Of a stretch of DNA of 33,080 bases, positions 29,791 to 33,080 are shown piece after piece. A model generated the notes under the pieces. That model searched no databases and was not told the DNA's origin. It saw nothing but the letters and a program-made list of their open reading frames with translations. Every line of letters starts with the position of its first letter. Position 1 is the stretch's first letter. A program made the translations under genes and the position numbers. This DNA comes from a virus: IMG/VR virus record IMGVR_UViG_3300013126_003081, positions 1 to 33,080 of that record. One strand, 5' to 3'.

Positions 29791-30425
29791 TAAAAATCAG
29801 GATACCCCTTTGTTTTATTGTACTTATTTCTTGCAGTAATCTCAGTTCTTAAATTTATATCTGTTATTGAACCTACGTTATTACTTAATTCTCCTTTACC
29901 CTTTTCGTCACCACTTGACAAAGCATTTAGATGATTAATTCCATACGCATTTTCTGTATTATATATGTTTCTTGCTGTGTTATCAATTCTTGAATTAATA
30001 TCCGTTAAACCTCCGATATTACCGCTTGACTCTCCTTTTCCTTTTTCATCACCATTTGACAACGCATTTGGGTGATTAATACCATATCCGTTATTTGGAT
30101 TGTAAGGGTTTCTACTAATTAATTCGTTCCTTGTTGAAATGTCGACAGACCCCCCTATTTCATTTTTACCTTTCTCGTCACCATCTGAAATTGCGTTTCT
30201 GTGATTAACACCATATCCATTATTTTCATTGTAGGTATTTCTCGTAAGACTTGAAATTCTATTTTGAATATCAACAGAACTACCTATTTCGTTTTTACCT
30301 TTTTCATCACCATCTGATTTAGCGTTTGGGTGATTTGAATTGTATTCACCATTTAGACCATATGCATTTTTTGAAATATGTTCTTTTCTGAATTGTTCTG
30401 CTAATATTTCTAATTGTGTTGCCAT
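29790..30425 (-). CDS. Tetrad-repeat virion-associated protein
   Basis: A 211-aa protein built from four tandem units of 43, 43, 47 and 47 residues (18-60, 61-103, 104-150, 151-197). Each contains the core NHPNA/NHLNA-type motif followed by S(D/N/S)GDEKGK, and a T/SDI..R spacer. A short helical N-terminus and a 14-residue C-terminal half-unit (RNKYNKTKGYPDF) frame them. The strict spacing suggests an extended or filamentous structure or repeated binding sites. The fold is unknown. It lies 1 nt from the 164-aa gene upstream. Confidence 0.62.
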   Translation of the reverse strand: MATQLEILAEQFRKEHISKNAYGLNGEYNSNHPNAKSDGDEKGKNEIGSSVDIQNRISSLTRNTYNENNGYGVNHRNAISDGDEKGKNEIGGSVDISTRNELISRNPYNPNNGYGINHPNALSNGDEKGKGESSGNIGGLTDINSRIDNTARNIYNTENAYGINHLNALSSGDEKGKGELSNNVGSITDINLRTEITARNKYNKTKGYPDF

Positions 30426-30426
30426 A

Positions 30427-30921
30427 TTATAACATTAATTTTTTCATTCTTTCAATCTGTTCAAATAAACCAAGTGAGGTTATTGGTGAAATTGAGTTTT
30501 TATGTGAATTACTTTTTATCAGATTTGTTGGAATTTTAAACCCAAATCTTTTTGTGTGTTTTTTGAGGTGTGAATTTTTTCTCTCTCCTGTTAAACCACC
30601 CATTTCGTCGGCGTTTTTTCTTGAGTCTTTTCCTTTACTCACTAAGTCTCTTTCTCCTTGTAAAAAAGGTTTTGACCATTTTTCCATTCTATCCCCACCA
30701 CACAGGTTGTACTTAATTAAATCTTTCTTTTTATCCATGTTGTTGATATCATGAATAATTCTTTTAAGTTGTCCGTACTTTACCTTTTTATCTGATAATA
30801 TTTTTTTTGCACGATGAACTCCATCAACGTGTTGTCCATTTAAATTCTGTAAAGAAGAATTTATTTGATCCAAAACATCTTGTGGTACGTCGAAAATTCT
30901 ATTTTTTAAATCTTTATTCAT
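30427..30921 (-). CDS. Basic virion-associated hypothetical protein, 164 aa
   Basis: Helical N-terminus, then KYNLCGGDRMEKWSKPFLQG (about 69-89) and a strongly basic region NSHLKKHTKRFGFKIP (about 110-130). The C-terminal 16 residues (SLGLFEQIERMKKLML) share a pattern with the WYL-like gene's C-terminus. I recall proteins of this kind in large T4-like environmental phages but know no function. It overlaps the next gene by 8 nt and lies 1 nt before the repeat-protein gene. Confidence 0.6.
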   Translation of the reverse strand: MNKDLKNRIFDVPQDVLDQINSSLQNLNGQHVDGVHRAKKILSDKKVKYGQLKRIIHDINNMDKKKDLIKYNLCGGDRMEKWSKPFLQGERDLVSKGKDSRKNADEMGGLTGERKNSHLKKHTKRFGFKIPTNLIKSNSHKNSISPITSLGLFEQIERMKKLML

Positions 30922-31657
30922 CGTTTTTTAGATGTTTCAAAACATCATTGACACTTAAATTATTCTTCTTAAGTGTATTTTTAAGAGAGTTTAATTGTTT
31001 TAAAACAATAGGATTAATTTCTTTTTCTTCTGTTGTTTCACTTTTAGAGACTATGTCATTACTTAAATTCTTTTTAGATAAAATACTTTCTATGTACTCC
31101 TCCATAAACTTTTTAGGGTTTTCAACAAGTCTCACCTTATCATCAGGTAATTTTTCATCATAACCCATTTGACCTAATCTTTCTTTTGCCTCATCATCAG
31201 GTATCCCTAATTCTTTTTCAAAGTGTTTTTCAGCATCATCAAAATCCGCGTCTATCATAATTGTATCTTTAGCACCTAAAGCTTTACTTAAATCAGATTC
31301 CGCCCAATATTTCAAAGATGTGTGTGTACCATGAACACCGTGAATACCCATACTACCCGCACCTGATTTTATTACTTCATCGGTTGTTTTCTTTTGAACG
31401 ACTCCCTTTGATACAACATTTGGGGGTGTTTTGGTTCTACTGATATTACCATTATCATCAACTATTTCATCAACCTCTTCTTCTTTTTCTACTTTATCGG
31501 GTATTTTTTCAAAATCTGTTTTATCTGAGAATTCTTTAGCCCATTTCGACCATTTTTTACCTTTTTTACCTCCTTTACCGGCTTGAGCATAGAAAAATCT
31601 TTGTTGTGCTTTAGATGCAAACTTCTCTTCTATAACTTGTTTAATAAAATTATTCAT
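30914..31657 (-). CDS. Hypothetical virion protein with SKAQQRF N-terminal module
   Basis: A 247-aa protein. The N-terminus EEKFASKAQQRFFYAQAG (10-27) and the basic block KKGKKWSKWAKEFSDKTDF resemble a small module (DUF3008-like, from memory) found in phage proteins of unknown function. The middle contains a HGVHGTHTSLKYW motif (about 113-125), and the C-terminal part is acidic and helical, ending in ETTEEKEINPIVLKQLNSL. It opens the minus-strand series 31657-28314, 14 nt behind an exact 13-mer promoter. Confidence 0.62.
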   Translation of the reverse strand: MNNFIKQVIEEKFASKAQQRFFYAQAGKGGKKGKKWSKWAKEFSDKTDFEKIPDKVEKEEEVDEIVDDNGNISRTKTPPNVVSKGVVQKKTTDEVIKSGAGSMGIHGVHGTHTSLKYWAESDLSKALGAKDTIMIDADFDDAEKHFEKELGIPDDEAKERLGQMGYDEKLPDDKVRLVENPKKFMEEYIESILSKKNLSNDIVSKSETTEEKEINPIVLKQLNSLKNTLKKNNLSVNDVLKHLKNDE

Positions 31658-31671
31658 CTAAACGTTTTTTA

Positions 31672-31684
31672 TATAAATATCAAA
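31672..31684 (-). promoter_or_regulatory. Putative late promoter (TTTGATATTTATA, minus strand)
   Basis: Exact 13-mer, identical to 496-508 and 17742-17754. It faces away from a plus-strand copy of the core motif at 31697-31704. The two cores are 17 nt apart. Confidence 0.62.
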
Positions 31685-31696
31685 TACAAGGAAAGA

Positions 31697-31704
31697 TATT
31701 TATA
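31697..31704 (+). promoter_or_regulatory. Putative late promoter (GATATTTATA), divergent
   Basis: TATTTATA preceded by GA, with 5 nt to the ATG at 31710. It forms a back-to-back pair with the minus-strand 13-mer at 31672-31684. Confidence 0.58.
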
Positions 31705-31709
31705 GAAAT

Positions 31710-33080
31710 ATGAACACACAGAATATTTTAGACTTTTTTGGGACAAAATTGAATGTAAAACTAGATTCGTCCGAATTTTATGATTATGAAATATCGAAAG
31801 TAGATTTAGACTATGATACTAAGGTTTTAGATTTATCAACACCAATAACATATAGTACCCTTAAAATCAACACCACTTTGGAGGATTATTCTTGTGCAAG
31901 AAACACTATTAGTCTTATTGAGGTGAATAATACCGTAAATGATTCAGATTACATTTACTCAGGATTAACCGCAACGGTTGATTATGATGATTTTGTGAAT
32001 CAAATATCAACAGGATTCACAAATACAATTTTAAATAGTAATGTTTTTACTTATACAGGATTAACAGGTGAAACACATTATTTTACTATTCAGAGTTTTA
32101 ACAATTCATCGACTTATGATACGGATTTTGGTGTTGCGAGTGAATCTCAACTAATTAGTGGATTTACAACAGGAACAACAAGTGTACTTAAATGTGTGGA
32201 AAGATTAGAAGACGAAAACAATTGTTGTCCCTTACCAAACAAATTATCCAACAAACCATGGGCTTATCAATTTATGGAACCCTTTTTAAGTGGGTGTACT
32301 GAACATATAGAAAGAAGGGTCGAAAAGGGGTGGTCGTTAGATTTTATATTTAATAGAGAAACATTACCTTGGTCAAGTGGGGGTGTATTTTACTATTACG
32401 GTGTGAGAGGATCAAATTCAACATCAGATTATGCCGACAATAATTTATCATTTCAATTCACTTCAGATAGAAGAATAAAATGGGTTGTACATCATTATTC
32501 GGGAAATTGTAATACAGATTCAGGTTATACAGAATCGTATTATATTTCCACAGGTCAAACACCACAATTGTGCACGACAGGTGAAACTAAAGATTTTAAT
32601 GTAACAATAGTTTTCGACAGATATAAAAGATATATAAACTGTGATTTAGAAAATAATGGTGGATGGAATGATTTACTCGGATGGAAAATTGACGAATATA
32701 GTGACACGGAAGTTTCGGCGGTAACGTCTACACAATTAACCGAATTTGAGGATACTTACGAATTTTTGAATAAAAAATGGGCAGATGAAAGACAAAGAAG
32801 ATTGGGGACGCTTAAAATATATTTAAATGGTAGACCCATTTATAAATTAGAAAATTGGGAAGAAATAGTTCCTTCAAATAGGGGAACACAACCGTTTATA
32901 CAATCATGGGGTGGAGGAACAGGTTTAATGAATAACATTCATAACGGAGTTTGCTGTTTCAATATTAAATCAATAAAATATTATGAGGAACCTTTGGATT
33001 TTGTTCATGTTAGACACAATTTCTTAACAAGATTAGATGATTATGATTTCTTTATATGTGGAGAGGATTGTGAGGATGAT
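31710..33080 (+). CDS. Large tail/fibre-type structural protein (partial, 3' end cut)
   Basis: The frame stays open from ATG 31710 to the window edge: 457 codons with no stop, so the C-terminus is missing. The protein is beta-rich with many Thr, Ser, Asn and Tyr, and has several Cys pairs. Residues about 368-385 (LKIYLNGRPIYKLENWEE) match the strand-turn-strand pattern of concanavalin/laminin-G-like carbohydrate-binding domains. YQFMEPFLSGCTEHIERR near 190 is another conserved-looking part. It fits a tail, baseplate or fibre protein with glycan-binding character. The start is fixed by the promoter motif just upstream. Confidence 0.7.
   Translation, partial: MNTQNILDFFGTKLNVKLDSSEFYDYEISKVDLDYDTKVLDLSTPITYSTLKINTTLEDYSCARNTISLIEVNNTVNDSDYIYSGLTATVDYDDFVNQISTGFTNTILNSNVFTYTGLTGETHYFTIQSFNNSSTYDTDFGVASESQLISGFTTGTTSVLKCVERLEDENNCCPLPNKLSNKPWAYQFMEPFLSGCTEHIERRVEKGWSLDFIFNRETLPWSSGGVFYYYGVRGSNSTSDYADNNLSFQFTSDRRIKWVVHHYSGNCNTDSGYTESYYISTGQTPQLCTTGETKDFNVTIVFDRYKRYINCDLENNGGWNDLLGWKIDEYSDTEVSAVTSTQLTEFEDTYEFLNKKWADERQRRLGTLKIYLNGRPIYKLENWEEIVPSNRGTQPFIQSWGGGTGLMNNIHNGVCCFNIKSIKYYEEPLDFVHVRHNFLTRLDDYDFFICGEDCEDD

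Noticed and set aside
1-33080. tRNA genes, CRISPR arrays, insertion sequences, integrase or attachment sites
   Set aside because: Scanned by eye for cloverleaf ends (CCA, GTTCRA), regular spaced repeats, transposase motifs and terminal inverted repeats. None was supported.

Overview
The window looks like part of the genome of a large, AT-rich, T4-type contractile-tailed phage (or an uncultured viral contig) that infects a Bacteroidota host, probably flavobacterial. The phage assignment rests on a run of T4-like head genes: large terminase, portal, prohead protease, acidic scaffold and major capsid. A baseplate-hub OB-fold protein, a gp55-like late sigma factor, PhoH, dUTPase and dCMP deaminase support it. 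The host assignment is inference. Start codons have A/T-rich leaders with no Shine-Dalgarno sequence, and three non-virion genes sit behind elements matching the Bacteroidota promoter TTTG-N16..20-TAnnTTTG.

Layout. 1-1550: a repeat array, a small heat-shock protein, a KTSC-domain protein and a nucleotidyltransferase. 1619-5097: four tightly packed, mostly acidic or charged proteins, probably internal head or core components. 5138-13966: the T4-like head module (terminase, portal, helical core protein, a 141-aa protein, prohead protease, scaffold, major capsid). It is interrupted by an inverted ribosomal protein bS21 gene that has its own promoter and shares a bidirectional terminator with its neighbour. 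14053-14804: a short non-virion operon (SAP-like protein and dCMP deaminase). 14805-21764, minus strand: virion, neck and baseplate genes. 21779-28259, minus strand: a mixed regulatory and metabolic block with a late sigma factor, three glycosyltransferases, a degenerate HAD-like protein, PhoH, dUTPase and small conserved proteins. 28314-31657, minus strand: five virion-like genes of low-complexity, repeat or WYL-like type. 31710 to the end: a divergently transcribed structural protein cut by the window edge.

Regulation. A TATTTATA element (an exact 13-mer TTTGATATTTATA in three places) precedes eleven transcription units, almost all virion units, in the transcribed orientation. I infer that it is the late promoter read by the gp55-like sigma factor. 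Host-type promoters precede Hsp20, bS21 and the SAP/dCMP-deaminase pair. Strong hairpin terminators separate units after hsp20, before terminase, at the bS21 junction and after the capsid gene. A further minus-strand terminator is hidden inside the dCMP deaminase coding sequence.

The most interesting points are: (i) the phage bS21 cassette, given that flavobacterial bS21 helps hide the anti-Shine-Dalgarno sequence; (ii) a palindrome that encodes the same C-terminus (KNGLD-stop) on both strands and also forms the terminator; (iii) late promoters only 3-5 nt from the start codon, suggesting leaderless late mRNAs; and (iv) a nonamer repeat array upstream of hsp20, with a related inverted repeat at a glycosyltransferase start. 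No tRNA, CRISPR array or insertion sequence was seen, and no gene-free stretch exceeds about 110 bases.
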